DNA from: Collybiopsis luxurians FD-317 M1
Taxonomy: Eukaryota > Basidiomycota > Agaricomycetes > Agaricales > Omphalotaceae
Assembly: GCA_000827265.1 (NCBI GenBank)
Contig: KN834755.1
Coordinates: 644,063 to 708,062 of the forward strand
DNA: 64,000 bases
Reading direction: 5' to 3'
Shown here: one piece after another, positions 33,444 through 45,327 of the stretch
Position numbering within the stretch: position 1 is the stretch's first letter
Layout: the number at the start of each line of letters is the position of its first letter
The notes under the pieces: generated by a model
The model's database searches: none
Seen by the model: only the letters and a program-made list of their open reading frames with translations
What the model was told of the DNA's origin: nothing
Translations under genes and position numbers: made by a program

Positions 33444-35390
33444 GTGCGCCCTAATGAGATAAACAGAGCATAGTCTGTGAATACTGAAAGGAAGACCAAT
33501 TCTTGGCTTACCCTGACCCCAAAGCAGTAGTATCTGCTCTGCCTCCTGTACTTTCTGTAGCTGCCCCTACGGCCGGACTCGAAGAGCTTGAGGTTTCCGT
33601 AGCTCTTCAGATAAGGAAGGGTGTAATCATAAAGAAATCTGATGGGATAAATGATGTAACTCACATGTTGCTCGCTACAGAGATGTTTAATGCAGCTAGA
33701 GTTTGGGCAAGTTGTTGTTGTGAAACATTTTGGAGCTGTGTGGGTATTTCGGAATGTTCCATCCTGGTCTCTCCTCAAGATGGGAGAAAAAAAGGATGAG
33801 ACGCGAGGGCTATTATAGGCCTTTTATACAGCTTAGCGATGTGTATCTGTCGCATGTCACCGGCTGCTTTTGTGAATGATGCACCTGTCAGACATCAAGT
33901 AGAGCTTAGTCCGATCCAGGCCGGAAATACGGTTCCGAATCTCTGTCTGTTCCTAACTATCTCCGCCGCATGAGTCGATACTCACAATGTAATCCACCAT
34001 GTACAGTCGTTTGCATAAAGTTTCGCAGTTTCAATTTTTTGGGTCATGTTTCTTTGTGTTTGGTATTCTGATAGGATTTCCATGTGTTCCAAGAGCCAGA
34101 CACAAAGCCGACGCCTAAAGGAAGAGCAGACCGCTGATTTCGATGAGGATTGACTCACAGGTGGCGTCCTCGGATGGTGGTTCCATACGATTTGATGGAC
34201 AGGGGCGTGATGGTGCAGGTGGATCCATCACAAACCGCTTTGCTGACATAATCGGCAAAAGCAGGGAGAACCTTGGTTCGAACCGCCCCCCCCTCTTCTC
34301 CAAGAAGGCCCCAACCGTTGACCCACCCCTACAAACCCTGTTGACCCACCCATACTACCCGAAGCTCCAATAACCCCTACATCCACCCCAAGTTGAACCG
34401 CCGGTAACCACCGGTACCACTGAACTTGAAACCCTCCATAGTTTCACGTGCCTTGATAGTTAGTCTTATCTGTACGCACGTTAAAGGAGTATAAAAAAAA
34501 AAAAAAATGATTTGATGGACCTGGGTCCGAAATATATGGTAGCAAATACAAGCAAACAAGTGTCGAAAACTTGGAATTGGAATTTGGGTCACTGAGTGTG
34601 CGCAGAGTTCAAAATTCTCCTCCAACTATTACTATGTGTCTACAGCCGTTTGCATAATTCTGTTCCCCTTTGGATCCACGCCGCTATTTATTTATTTGTA
34701 TTTATATGATCCGGGCGCCTACAGGGCGTTTATGTTTGAGTATGCATACCCTGTACTTATGCCTGTACGCCATATTCACAACCTTATGGACATTAGCTAA
34801 TTATAATATTGACCCAGTGTATGGAGTGACGAGTGTCGGGGTAAGTAAGAGTCATGCTGGTATATCATCACATCCACTATAGTATTACTAATGTATGCTC
34901 CTATACTATCCAGTAACTTACGCATGCGATTAAGCAGTCCCTTCTAAGAGGTTGTCGGTTCAGCATGAAACATCTCCTACCAGGTTTCTTGTGAAACGAC
35001 ATCAACCTATCGGCTAAGCTCAACATTAAAATAGGAAGCAATCCTCTACTCTTCGGTTGTTGTTCACGCCGGGCTGAAGTCGATTCAGAGAGAACCGAGA
35101 TAAGGAAGATCCTGCCGTTTGTCACTACCACCGAGACTTGGTCTGATTTAGCCAATATGTGTACAGTGTTACAGTGTACATTACTTTAATGAAACGCCAG
35201 AGAAAAGAAAAGGGAAGACTTGAGAGATGGAAAAATACATTGTCATAATGGTTCGGAGCTCGATAATGTCAATGCAGAGAAAAAGTTGATAAGTTACTAA
35301 TAACCAGTCGTCACTCATGAAGAAATGGAAAATCATGAAGGAAAGATAGGGTGTATGCTGATTCGAGCAAACGGCCAAAATGTCCGTCAC
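33444..35390. other. Intergenic / possible 5' exon of the NLR gene; nothing else firm
   Basis: 33444-33800 may hold an upstream exon of the NLR gene (a minus-strand frame with many basic residues is open), but I cannot fix its start. 34260-34440 is rich in C runs and CCAACC-type words. The rest shows no supportable gene. About 35200-35390 begins the duplicated block related to 54.3 kb. Confidence 0.4.
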
Positions 35391-36203
35391 CTACTGCTTG
35401 GCCTGGACAAAGAAAAGGTTCTATAAACCGCGAGGGTCAGTGATGAACAAAAAATACCCATTGAGTTATGCGATGGCAGTAAGGGTGTATGGTAGAGGGA
35501 GAGCGGATGAAGAATCAAGGAAGTAGTGGGAATAGGAAGGAAAGAAAGACTTACCATGCCCTTTTCACTGGCATGAACCTTGTCATTGACGAGTAGTTCT
35601 GTGTAAGGAAAGAGAATGATTAGTGCAAATTGTCGAAGAGGGGAAGAATAAATTGAAAGCCAGCAGGACGAAGTACATAATAATGATCAAGGAGAGGATC
35701 ATCTCCCATTGCAGACACTTACAGTTGTCGGATCTGACACCAATCGCAACAGGAAGTCCATTTGCATTCCCAGAAAGCATGATCTCATTTGTTCCAATGA
35801 TGTAGTGCATCTGGAGAAAAAGGTCACGATGCAGACAGGGAATTGAAACACAGCAAATCTTACCTCTATACCTTGAGCGCTCCCCCTCCCTCTGAAGCAC
35901 TTGTTATTGGTTCTGTCAGAACTGCCAATTCTGAAGAGTCCAGTCTGGAGAAAACAAGGATAATCAAGAAAATGCAATGAATCTGAAGAAACACAACTGA
36001 CCGTAGTGCAAAGGGAAGCTTTGTTTGTGGTCTTATTGATATAGATTTTGACTGCAAGGGCATCAGAGAGAGCGGTAGGAGATACTAGTACTGCGCATCT
36101 GTCTTCGTTGTAAGAGCCACTGACATATCCAAGAGTTTTGTCATCTGTTACAGAACGGATTTGGATAAAACCTTCTTGTTCGCCAGAGTGGAAGCCAGGG
36201 CAG
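35391..36203 (-). pseudogene. 5'-truncated, CpG-mutated copy of the short LTNA-motif secreted-protein gene
   Basis: Exon for exon it matches the gene at 54443-55578 (first kept exon 36002-36203, then 35864-35944, and so on to a TAG at 35391-35393), but the signal-peptide exon and the small second exon are missing upstream. Most differences are C-to-T or G-to-A at CpG sites. At 35723 such a change turns the last base of an exon from C to T, so the spliced codon CAA becomes TAA, a stop. It is therefore dead on two counts. Confidence 0.8.
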
Positions 36204-36319
36204 CTAACAGACGGGAAATAAGTGACGGCTTGGACAGGAAAACATGTAAAACGTACAATTTGAGAGATTCAATAAATGAGCCAGAAAGCTCGCATTCAAG
36301 TCGGCCAAGACAGTAACCT

Positions 36320-36584
36320 CAGTCATCCTTCTGTTTCTACTGCTCCTTCCAGCGCAATTGCTCAGGCTCCCTCAGACTCAATTTCTGTCGGCTCTACTAT
36401 GGTTTCCATTCTGAGTACTGGTGTACTCAGTGGTGTCGACAGTCTTGGATCAAAGGGTTCTTCTGGATCTGGTGTTGTCAGTAGTGTCTCGCCTATCCTC
36501 GGTGGATCAAAGGGTAATGGAGCTCCTGGCAACAAGGATGGTAAAGGTGAAGGTTGCAATTGTGGTGATGACATTCCGTTATGA
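36320..36584 (+). pseudogene. 3' fragment of the Ser/Gly-rich secreted-protein gene
   Basis: Matches the last ~80 codons of the gene at 56308-57465 (SGSISLGSTTVSIPST region here DSISVGSTMVSILST; end GCNCGDDIPL instead of GCGCGDEIPI), with no signal peptide or cysteine-rich exon. It sits head-to-head with the truncated gene at 35391-36203: the ~1.9 kb that separates the matching parts in the intact unit was lost here. Confidence 0.75.
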
Positions 36585-37470
36585 TTATTTTATGAAATGT
36601 ATGTACAATGAAAATGTACTTTTGTTAGTCCTTTTTTTTCCTTCTGGGGTTTTATGTATAAACAGAGGGTTTTTGATGTCTACGCCAGGTGAATCAGTGA
36701 GTACGTAGTCAATTGGTTGTTTAAGATCTGCCTGGAGATGCTCGGACATACATGAATCCTTCCCAGAAAGTCATCTGCACATATTGTACACCTCAAAAAT
36801 TCATGGTTGCAATATCAGGAGGCTTTCAGACCTCCTTGCACTCGGGATGAGCCAAAACATACAGCTTGGAATGCCGGTAATCAACTTACACCTGAACCTT
36901 GCCGCAACGGAGGGCTACAAACTACAACAAAGATTAATTTTCAAGCGCATACTGGGACTACGGTTTCTCAATGTTTTTGTATGACTATGTACCTGCAGAC
37001 ATGAAAAGCCCCATTGCGATTTTTGTTGGGAGGTTTTTTCTTGAGAAGCTGTCTTTGGCATTTTTATGACACCAAGGCATCAGTCTGGTTCTTGTCCAGC
37101 ATAAATGAGAGGCCATGGTCCTCAGAAGACAACAAGTCACTGCAAAGGACCTCTAGTGTGGAAACTCATTGAATAATGTCTCAGCCAGTCACAAAAGAAA
37201 AAAGCTAGATTGAAGCAAATCACCAGTAACTTGTGCACCATTTTTGTTGATAAATATTTGACTTGATTACACTTCTCCGCCTACTCTTTTTTTTGACGGC
37301 ATTTGATAAGATGGAGAAGAGACTAATCGACTCTCCTTGAAGGCTTGGATTCTCCCCTCGAGTAGGCATAATCTGACAGGGGGGATGCTATAAATTGGTC
37401 AAATCACCGAACAATGGGATAGTGCTAAAAAAATGGGTTGTTCTCCTACTATTGAAGCTGTGGAATATAT
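36585..37470. repeat. Duplicated downstream flank of the Ser/Gly-rich gene
   Basis: Aligns with 57466-58370 and, with gaps, with 62559-63310: shared landmarks include the stretch after the stop (TGATTATTTTATGAA), CCTCAAAAATTCATGGT, GAGCCAAAACATAC and GAATGCCGGTAATCAACTT, and the CTCGAGTAGGCA box. Confidence 0.8.
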
Positions 37471-37779
37471 TACTGTTGTGGATTTCATGTTGAGTGCAAG
37501 TGCAAGCTATGAAGCTTGTAGAAACTTGTAGAATATTATGGAATATTCTCTGAATTTCCATATTATTCTGTACTCTTTCTTACTCATCCAAAGACATTGG
37601 TCAGATACTTACAGTAAATACAGGTTATATACCAGACAGTATATTGAGTAAAGTAACACAGCCCATAGCTGAAAGGACCACAGCAGGCAGTTAAAAATGG
37701 GTCAGCAGGTTGAACTGCATTGAGATAACCTTTAATGTGATTCCTAATATATAGAAAATGATAGGAACTGTTAACATTT

Positions 37780-38530
37780 ACTCTCCTCTCTCCAGAGGGT
37801 AGGGTGAGTACTCACTGATTGCAACACCAGTTGGTGTGAATATTCACTGAAGTGTTATATAAGGAACTGACCCTAAAGTAAATGTTCACCTTGGTCTCAT
37901 TTAAGCCAGGTGAAAGTTCACTATACTACTATTGTTCATATTTACCATGGCTTCATTTCAAGACCATGTACTATAGTATAGTTAATACTCACCATAACCT
38001 CATTCAGTAAAGGCTCAGATACTACAGTTCATATTCACTCAATCCTGTCCAAAGGGTATGCAGTGCACATTCACTTATTGTAGTCCTACAGTTAATATTT
38101 ACTAAAGCCTCATATAAGAACCAGAAACTATTCTAATGGTGAACATTCACTCTTCTATGCAGAGGGGGGGGTGAATACTCATTCTCCTTTGCATACAGGG
38201 GGTGTGGATACTCACTCTATCCCCTTCAAAGTGTACAGTGCATATTCAGTCTCTGAAGCAGAAGGGATAGTGCAACCTCACTCTTGCCATTGAAATAGCA
38301 GTGGGCATTCACTCTATCCTCTGGACATTGAAAGACTTGCTGGTCTTCTTTGCCAATGGGGGGCTACCAGGTTCAGAGCAGACAGCCGGGATGAGCATAG
38401 TTTTATCCCCGTGCCCAAGAATATATGGCTGAAAGGAAAGATAGCTGGGGATTTGATTGTGCAGGGGGGGGCTCAGTTGGCCAGAAACTGCACTAGGATA
38501 GAGTGAGCATTCACTGTATGCTCACTGCAA
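37780..38530. repeat. Degenerate minisatellite with ATATTCACT core
   Basis: A loosely repeated unit of about 40-70 bp with the core (A/C)ATATTCACTC, also seen as GTGAATATTCACT, ACATTCACTT, GCATTCACTC and ATACTCACTC, recurs more than ten times, often preceded by CAGTG and followed by CTATCC. Units have drifted too far for a clean consensus. Confidence 0.6.
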
Positions 38531-39569
38531 GGGACTGGGGGGGCAGACTGAGGAGTGGTTATAAGTGCATGGAATGAAATGAAATGCCGAGTTATAGAGG
38601 TGGTGAATTCTGTGCCTGATCCTTAACAGGCAATTTTAAATTGATCTAAATTTTGTAATATATATATTTTTGGCTTAGTCTTCATTGCATTGGATGCACC
38701 AAGAAAGAATGGGGCATGAGTCCCACCACGCACTAGCACTGGCCCACTTATATGTCAAGTGACAGTCCCAGTCCCAGCGATGGTTGGGGATTGGACTGGG
38801 GCCACAGATGGAACAGCAGGCACTACAGTAGCTGCAACAGTGACAGGAGTAACACTAGCTGCAGCTCCAGCAGCAGGAACAACATTTGCTACAGCGGCAA
38901 TGGGAGCAGGAACATCATTCACTGCAGCGGCTGCAGGAGAAACAGGAGCTGCTACTACAGAAGGCTGGGCTGTAGCACTGGAGGAACTTGCAACATTAGC
39001 ATCATCAGCAGGATCAGAATGGCAGGGGCAGCTGCAAAGATTGCAAGTGCAATCCATGCACTGACTCTCATTGACAACAGAAGTAATGGAATCTAAAAAA
39101 ACATGTCAATTGATGTAAAAAAATAAGTAGTGAAGAAACTTACTGTTATCACTGGCATCATCTTCCATGCTATCCCCTGGTACAATGCATTAGTAGAAAA
39201 AAAAAGTTGTAAAATGTAGAGAACATACCTGCAGACATTAACACAATGTTTTGAAAAGTGGACCAAGGATGCCAAAATTGCAACTTTGTCTGTTCTGAGG
39301 TTGATGGTGGGCATTAGGAAAATTGTGAGTTTGTTTGGCTTTGAGTTTCAAAGTGCATTTTAAAGGACAATGTGACTGGAGTGCTTCATCAAAACTGTAT
39401 AGATGGTGGCTCTATCAGCGGCATGGCAAGGTGGCAGGATCATCTCAATTGCTAATAGCAACTTGTTTTTAGGTGTCTGACATAGCTGATTGTTATCAGC
39501 AGGGATGAATTCCGGCCACATATAAGACATATCTGGCCCGCCAAAAAGGAAACAACATTCCTCTTCACT

Positions 39570-40270
39570 TTGGTCCAAAGCCAAGCTCCACTGGCTTCAA
39601 GCCAGAACTCTTCATTTCTTTCAGGCTCAAGAAAGTCATACCATAGGCAATTTCTGGCCCACCATGTTCTGTGAATTCTGGACTACCTTTCCACTTACTG
39701 GCATGAATGCCACCAAAAAACTCTCTGAGATTGAGGCTGAAGAACTTTCAAACACTATGACATGTAAACAGGATGTAAGTCACTCCATACTTTTTTTACT
39801 TCTCCCAAGAGCTTAGATTAATTATAATTATCATCATTTAGCAAATCTGTAGCTGGTACAATAATGCAAAGGCTAAAAAGAAGATAGCTGTCAATGTCAT
39901 TATCAACTTAGCCAATGGTTCCTCCACAGCCATCATGTCTACTGGATCAGTTGCAAAAACAAAACCAGCTTGCAAATGCACTCTTACAGAGGAACAGGTC
40001 TTCCAGACATGTTCTATAATAAGCTTGTCAAGCCCCTGGTCAATATGGAAAAGGTCAAATTGCTTGTGGTCACCAGTGTGAAGGCTACAAGATCAGTATC
40101 CTTGTCCATAAGCCAGAAGCATACAAAGGCTGTCTGGAAAGAAGCCTCTGCCAAAGTTAAGGAGGCTGTGAAGGCAAAAATGGTGGAATTCCAGCTTGAG
40201 AGAGAGGTGGGGCAGCCTGAGCAGAGGCTGAGAATGAGACAGCAAAGAAGGAAGAGGAAGAAGTAGAGAC
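39570..40270 (+). pseudogene. Relic of a transposon-associated gene, unrecognised family
   Basis: Translating across breaks gives HFFQAQESHTIGNFWPTMFC, then FEFWTT-like, LSEIEAEELSNTM, ICSWYNNAKAKKK and, in a shifted frame, AVWKEASAKVKEAVKAKMVE. The W-rich 'FW..yFE.W..' followed by 'Ly.WF.N..RK.K' pattern recalls an abundant repeat-associated Agaricomycete protein, but I cannot name it. Intron-like gaps and frame changes show it is broken. Confidence 0.4.
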
Positions 40271-40738
40271 AGTTACAGAGGACAATGCTGGCACTGACGC
40301 AGCTAAACAATCAGTGGCTGCAGCCCAATTTCTCCAAGGGAAGGAAAGACTTGAGTAAGTATGTGTGTAAGATAGATTGTCAATGATCTGACAAATTTTG
40401 TTACTTAGGTTTCTGAATTTGGTCCTCCTTATTTTCACTCAAATGGGCAAGCTTATTATGTCTAAAGTCCCATTGACATAGATGTTTATTGGTATGGTTC
40501 CAAGTAAGAAGATTCCTGGCAGTCTCACTAGTATGGTGCACATATAATCATCAATTTTCACCATCAAAATCTCATTCCTTTCATTAGGTTACATTTTGGG
40601 ACAGATCTCAATGGTCATCACTTCAATGAAGCCTATCTATTGTTCAATGAAAATGTGATTGGACCTTTTCTTGAATTTTCTAAAGATTGCATTGGTATGT
40701 GATTTTCAGGTTGCAGATCTTCACAAATTTGACTCAAT

Positions 40739-41450
40739 TCACCCAGATTGTGAGATCCCCCATGGCCAAGCACTGGTCAGTAACATGTCTAGCTCTGACA
40801 GAGAGTCTTCAGGATCATCTGAGACTACAGTAACACCTCCAGTGGTCCTTCCAGCATTGTCTTCCTCTGTCTCTACCAGCACTGTAATTGCCACATCTCC
40901 AGATACACCACTGTCATCCAATGCAGCCATTTCTCTTCCTCTGGCCACTCTGCCTCTAACACCTCTGTTGTTGATGAAAGCGACAGACATTGTATCTTCA
41001 GCCAGCCTGAATATCCCAGTATCAGATGCTTATGAAGCCATAGCCACCCTGCAGTTGTCTTTGCCAGTGTCTGCATGATCTTTCCCACCTCCATCTTCCT
41101 CAGACTCCAGCTGGGAAACCTTTGACTTCCCTTCAATACCTTCTGCTCCCACTTTTACTCCTAGTGACCCATTCAACTTCTCATTAGCTATGCTGTTTGA
41201 ACATGGAACTCCATCACCAGGCCTGACAAACATGATGTTACCACCCTTGTCTCCTGATGTACCACTCATAAACTTTCATTCCAATAATGTGACTGGCAAT
41301 GATGTGGGGCAGTCCATGCTCAGTGGTAGTCTCTTGGGGGAGAACCTAGTTTGCCTTGGGGAGGTTGATCTGTCATGTCCTGAAATTGACATCCTCAATT
41401 TATTGACTGTGAGTAAAGTAACTTTTTCTTTCCCACACTTGACAGCTTAA
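40739..41450 (+). pseudogene. Low-complexity Ser/Thr/Pro-rich relic downstream of the transposon-associated gene
   Basis: Open stretches (for example SSSVSTSTVIATSPDTPLSS, then NFHSNNVTGNDVGQSML) are interrupted and shifted. Position and composition suggest the disordered C-terminal part of the same relic gene as at 39.6-40.3 kb. Confidence 0.3.
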
Positions 41451-43140
41451 CTTGCTGAGGCTCAGCACAATATAGCTTCACTAAAACATTATTATCAATT
41501 CATTAATGAGTTATTCATTGCTTCATACATTGTTTTACATGAATCCTGAGGAGGTGGGGCTCTGAAGTGGAATATGTTAGAGATCTTTTTGCCAGTTTTG
41601 AAGATTCAATTCTAATTGTACCTCAACATTTCTACTCCCAGTTGTCAGCAGTTAATAGTATTTAAGTAATTGCTTGATGTACAAATAAAATGGCTCCTAG
41701 ATGTCATTTGAAAAGTAGACAAAACCTATTCTTTCTCCTTCTGAATGCTATCTGTTAAGATATGGATATCAATGCAGCTACTATCAGTATAAGTTTGTAC
41801 CAAGGAATGGTTCAACTCACCTCAGTTGGTGGTGGACAAGGGTCTGAGGTGGTTGGATGTGGTAGGTATAGTTTATCTGTAAGCTGATAACATCGGCAGA
41901 AGCAAATGAAATAGGTAAGGAAAACCAAATATAGTATGGTCAAATCTGGTTGTATGGAACATGGTAGCTATATTTAAATGGGATCTCATGGACAGTACTA
42001 AGCTCTCGCAGGGTAAGGAAATTTCTTAACAGAGCATCAACATCATTATCCATCCAGAATTTGAATGAGATTACCAGTTTGATCAATTTGAAGCAGTTTG
42101 AACACCCCAGGAATTACTTAACATGCCAATGTGTTGCATTGCTTGAATAGAAAGACAAAATGCGATTAAATAAAATGTAATGTTCAAAAATGAGCATAGT
42201 GAGGGCAGGGGCAGTAAGTGAGTGAAAGCCTTCCAAGAGCTATTGTTATTGTGAACCTGGAGTATGCTTACAGTTAGAATGCCAATTGGCAGCTCAGAAG
42301 GAGAAGCATCTTTTCTAAAAATGCAGTCCCCAATTTCCAGAAAGGATTAGAGGATATATCCAGTATTTAAGGTGCATTGCCTGTATTACAGTAGTATTAC
42401 AACTTGGTTATTCATCCCAACACATCTTAATTTGGTTTTGGTTTCATGACAGCAGCACCTAGTAGCATTTGCACTTTGGGTGCTCTTGCAAATGTTTCTG
42501 AATCTTATTCCTCTTGAAGGCAGTACATGATTATGAAGTATAGCATGCTGTTCTGTAAAATAACTGAGACAGTTCTGGGCCTTGTCTCTTCAAGGCCTTT
42601 TGAATTGCAGGGTTGATATATTAATATTTCTCAGAAGCATCATAAGGTTCCAGAGCAATCAGCCACTTGATTGAACCACATCCTTTGTGCACAGTATAAG
42701 ATTTTCATTTAAGTATAGAAGCTGAGGTTTCCACAATATTACAAGGAATAATAATCTATTTACTATGATAGGGACAGTGACAGATTCAAGGATGCAGATG
42801 TGGGTCAAGCTTCTCAAAAGCCTGGACAAGCACAGACACACTATTGTAAAGTTTATTTTTTTCTAGATGCTGTTCTATTGCAGCTTTGATGGAGTGTCAC
42901 ATCTGCATGGGGATTCAGAGCAATGACTGCATAGACTCAGCATCATGCAAGTTTTGATTGAAAAAATGCACAAAAATGACCTTGATTGCAGTGGACATAG
43001 TTCACAACAAGTCAATAATGACAGTGAGTTGTACTCAGTGCATTGAGGTCAATAGGCCATATTAACTTCAGTCCTTTAGTGGACTGTTAAACCAATCACA
43101 CAAATGTAGCTTCCAAAAAGAGTATATAGATACTATTGAG

Positions 43141-43673
43141 AATAGGGATGGTCAACCTAGCACAAAAATGGCTGCAGAATCCATTGCAGAAATTCTCACA
43201 GATTTAGCCACAGGCTTGTTTCTGATGAAAAGGGTACAGCTGGAAAGAGTTGTAAAGGTGATCAGCCAGTCACCCAAAAGGAATGAAGCTGTTGAGTCAG
43301 AGCCACTTGTCAGAGAGAGTGGAAAGAGCATGCCAATGAAGCCTCCTGTTTCTACAGCGCTGTGGTATCTCTGCAGCCCTCTGTGAATCCCTTTTCCAAT
43401 TTTTGAAATTTTTTGAAGGAGATGTGGATATGAATGAGCCTTTTTGCTCTTGCAAGTCAACACTAGCCTGAAGGCATTAGAAGTTAAAGTAGGTACAAAT
43501 TTGGAGTAGGTACAAAATAAAGTCTCAGTGGACTGCCTCGGCAGCTTCTGCCAGTAAAATCTGCACCAATGCAAAAAGGGATGGTCAAATTCTGCAGTGC
43601 AGAATCTGAAACACAATTTTTCTCCACATGTTTCTGTGATCATTTCTGCACCCTAGGTTGACTGTCCCTAATG
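43141..43673. mobile_element. Putative non-autonomous inverted-repeat element (~530 bp)
   Basis: The left end AATAGGGATGGTCAACCTAG and the inverted right end ATTAGGGACAGTCAACCTAG match at most positions, and a second GGGATGGTCAAATTCTGC box lies inside the right arm. The interior is open in both directions by chance only. Target-site duplication not clear. Confidence 0.5.
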
Positions 43674-43839
43674 CTATATCCTATATCAAGACATCTTGAA
43701 GGGGTTCTGTATCATGCAAGGCTCTAACTGTATCATCTGTACAATGATTTCTGTGATTGGGGCTTCACTTGCTACTGCAAAAGCCTGGAATTATGGAGCT
43801 TATTTTTCTAATTAATTGACATGATACAATTGTGGCTAT

Positions 43840-44621
43840 CACTATGATTGGCTTAATTTTTTTCAGCTGTGATTATTACTGTAAATAGATTTGAAATAAA
43901 TTACTATTTTCACCTGAAAAAATGCTGGAAATTCAGAGCTTTTTTGGCCCTGTATTATAACTGAGAAAAAGATAACAGTTAAGGCTGAATTTTGCTCAAA
44001 AAAACATTGAGTATTCCTTTTTAATTTCCACTGATAAAAGACAATGATTTCAACCATAAAAGCTTTACAATTACCTTTGTTATTAAAGCTGGATTTCACC
44101 AGTCATTACATTCCTTTTATGGTCAAAAAAAGAACTGAACTTCTTGCCTTTTTTGATTGTAAAACAACCATAATTACAGCTGGGAAAACACAATGGGCAG
44201 GTCTAGCCCAGGAACTGGCAGGAAACTGGGCTGAGTAATCACTTCCCGCCAATTCCTGGGCTGGACTTGCCCATTGTGTTTCCCAAGCCGTAATTATAAT
44301 TGTTTTATGATTGAAAAAAGGCAAGAAGTTCAGTTCTTTTGTTGGCCATAAAAGAAATGTAATGACTGGCAAAATCCAGCTTTAATAACAAAGGTAATTG
44401 TAAAGCTTTTATGGTCAAAATCATTGTCTTTTATCAGTGGAAATTAAAAAGGAATACTCAATGTTTTTTTGAGTGAAATTCAGCCTTAATTGTCATCACT
44501 ATAATACAGGGCAAAAAAAGCTCTGAACTTCTAGCTTTTTTTTTGGGCAAGAATAGTAATTTATTTCAAATCTATTTATGGTAATAATCATGGCCAAAAA
44601 AAAATTAAGCCAGTCATAGTG
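43840..44621. mobile_element. Near-perfect 780-bp palindromic (fold-back) element
   Basis: The two ~380-bp arms are inverted copies meeting near 44236: ends CACTATGATTGGCTTAATTT and, inverted, CACTATGACTGGCTTAATTT; inner pairs include CACAATGGGCAGGTCTAGCC against an inverted CACAATGGGCAAGTCCAGCC. TAT flanks both ends, which would fit a TA target duplication as made by Tc1/mariner-type transposases. No transposase is encoded, so it is non-autonomous. Confidence 0.8.
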
Positions 44622-45327
44622 TATGAAGGAGGATCACATTGGACTTGGGGTCCAGAGCAAGGGCCACATGGATTTAGCATTATGCAGAGCTCTGATGTCT
44701 GCCTTGATCACAGCTGATGCAGCTGTACTATTGACAACAAGTTAACAAGTTAGCAGAGTTTTAAAATTCAAAGTCCGCTAACTTGACAAGTAACTTTGGT
44801 GGCAAGTAACTTAAGTAACTTAAGTTAGTTTTGTAAGGACAAGTTAGTGGAGTTTCAATCTGACAAGTTACATTGTCAGTCACCCAATTTATTTAGGAAG
44901 GGATCAGATCCTGGGCAGTCAGCTAATCGCTTCAGTGAGCTCAAAAACTCTCCAACTTGCTACACTCATAAGCAACATGGTAATAAATGTAAAGTTGGCT
45001 CTCATGATGGTGAAATTCCCCCCAAAGCTGCTCCCTCCCAATCCAGCCTGAAACAGCACAAAATGCCAAGTTCAGACCCAGCAAATGATACCAGTCTCAT
45101 CATGAATGTAGACACTGGTTGTGCCTGCTGTCACAAATCTGGAAATCACTACAAGGCTCTCATTGATTCCCAAGGTGCCTCCTTGTTGGGTGTAACCAGC
45201 AAGGGGATAGCTAGATGTTTAGTGCTTTTTGTGATTTTGATGTTTTTTTGCCACCTGAATAATGTATTGTATCATATCTACACCTAATTTTGGTTTTGAC
45301 TTGGACCGCTGTTATACTTGTATCTTC

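Noticed and set aside
33503..33799. Plus-strand frame of 98 codons
   Set aside because: Lies opposite a possible NLR 5' exon and has no features of its own; a shadow.
37780..38530. CRISPR array
   Set aside because: Repeats are degenerate with irregular spacing, there are no unique spacers of constant length, and the genome is eukaryotic.
38755..39064. Ala/Thr-rich frames of ~100 codons on both strands
   Set aside because: Low-complexity GCA/GCT repeats open all frames; no support for a protein, though it may be part of a decayed element.
43152..43643. Minus-strand frame of 163 codons
   Set aside because: It fills the interior of an inverted-repeat element, lacks any motif, and CpG/T-rich decay lowers stop frequency; no evidence of translation.
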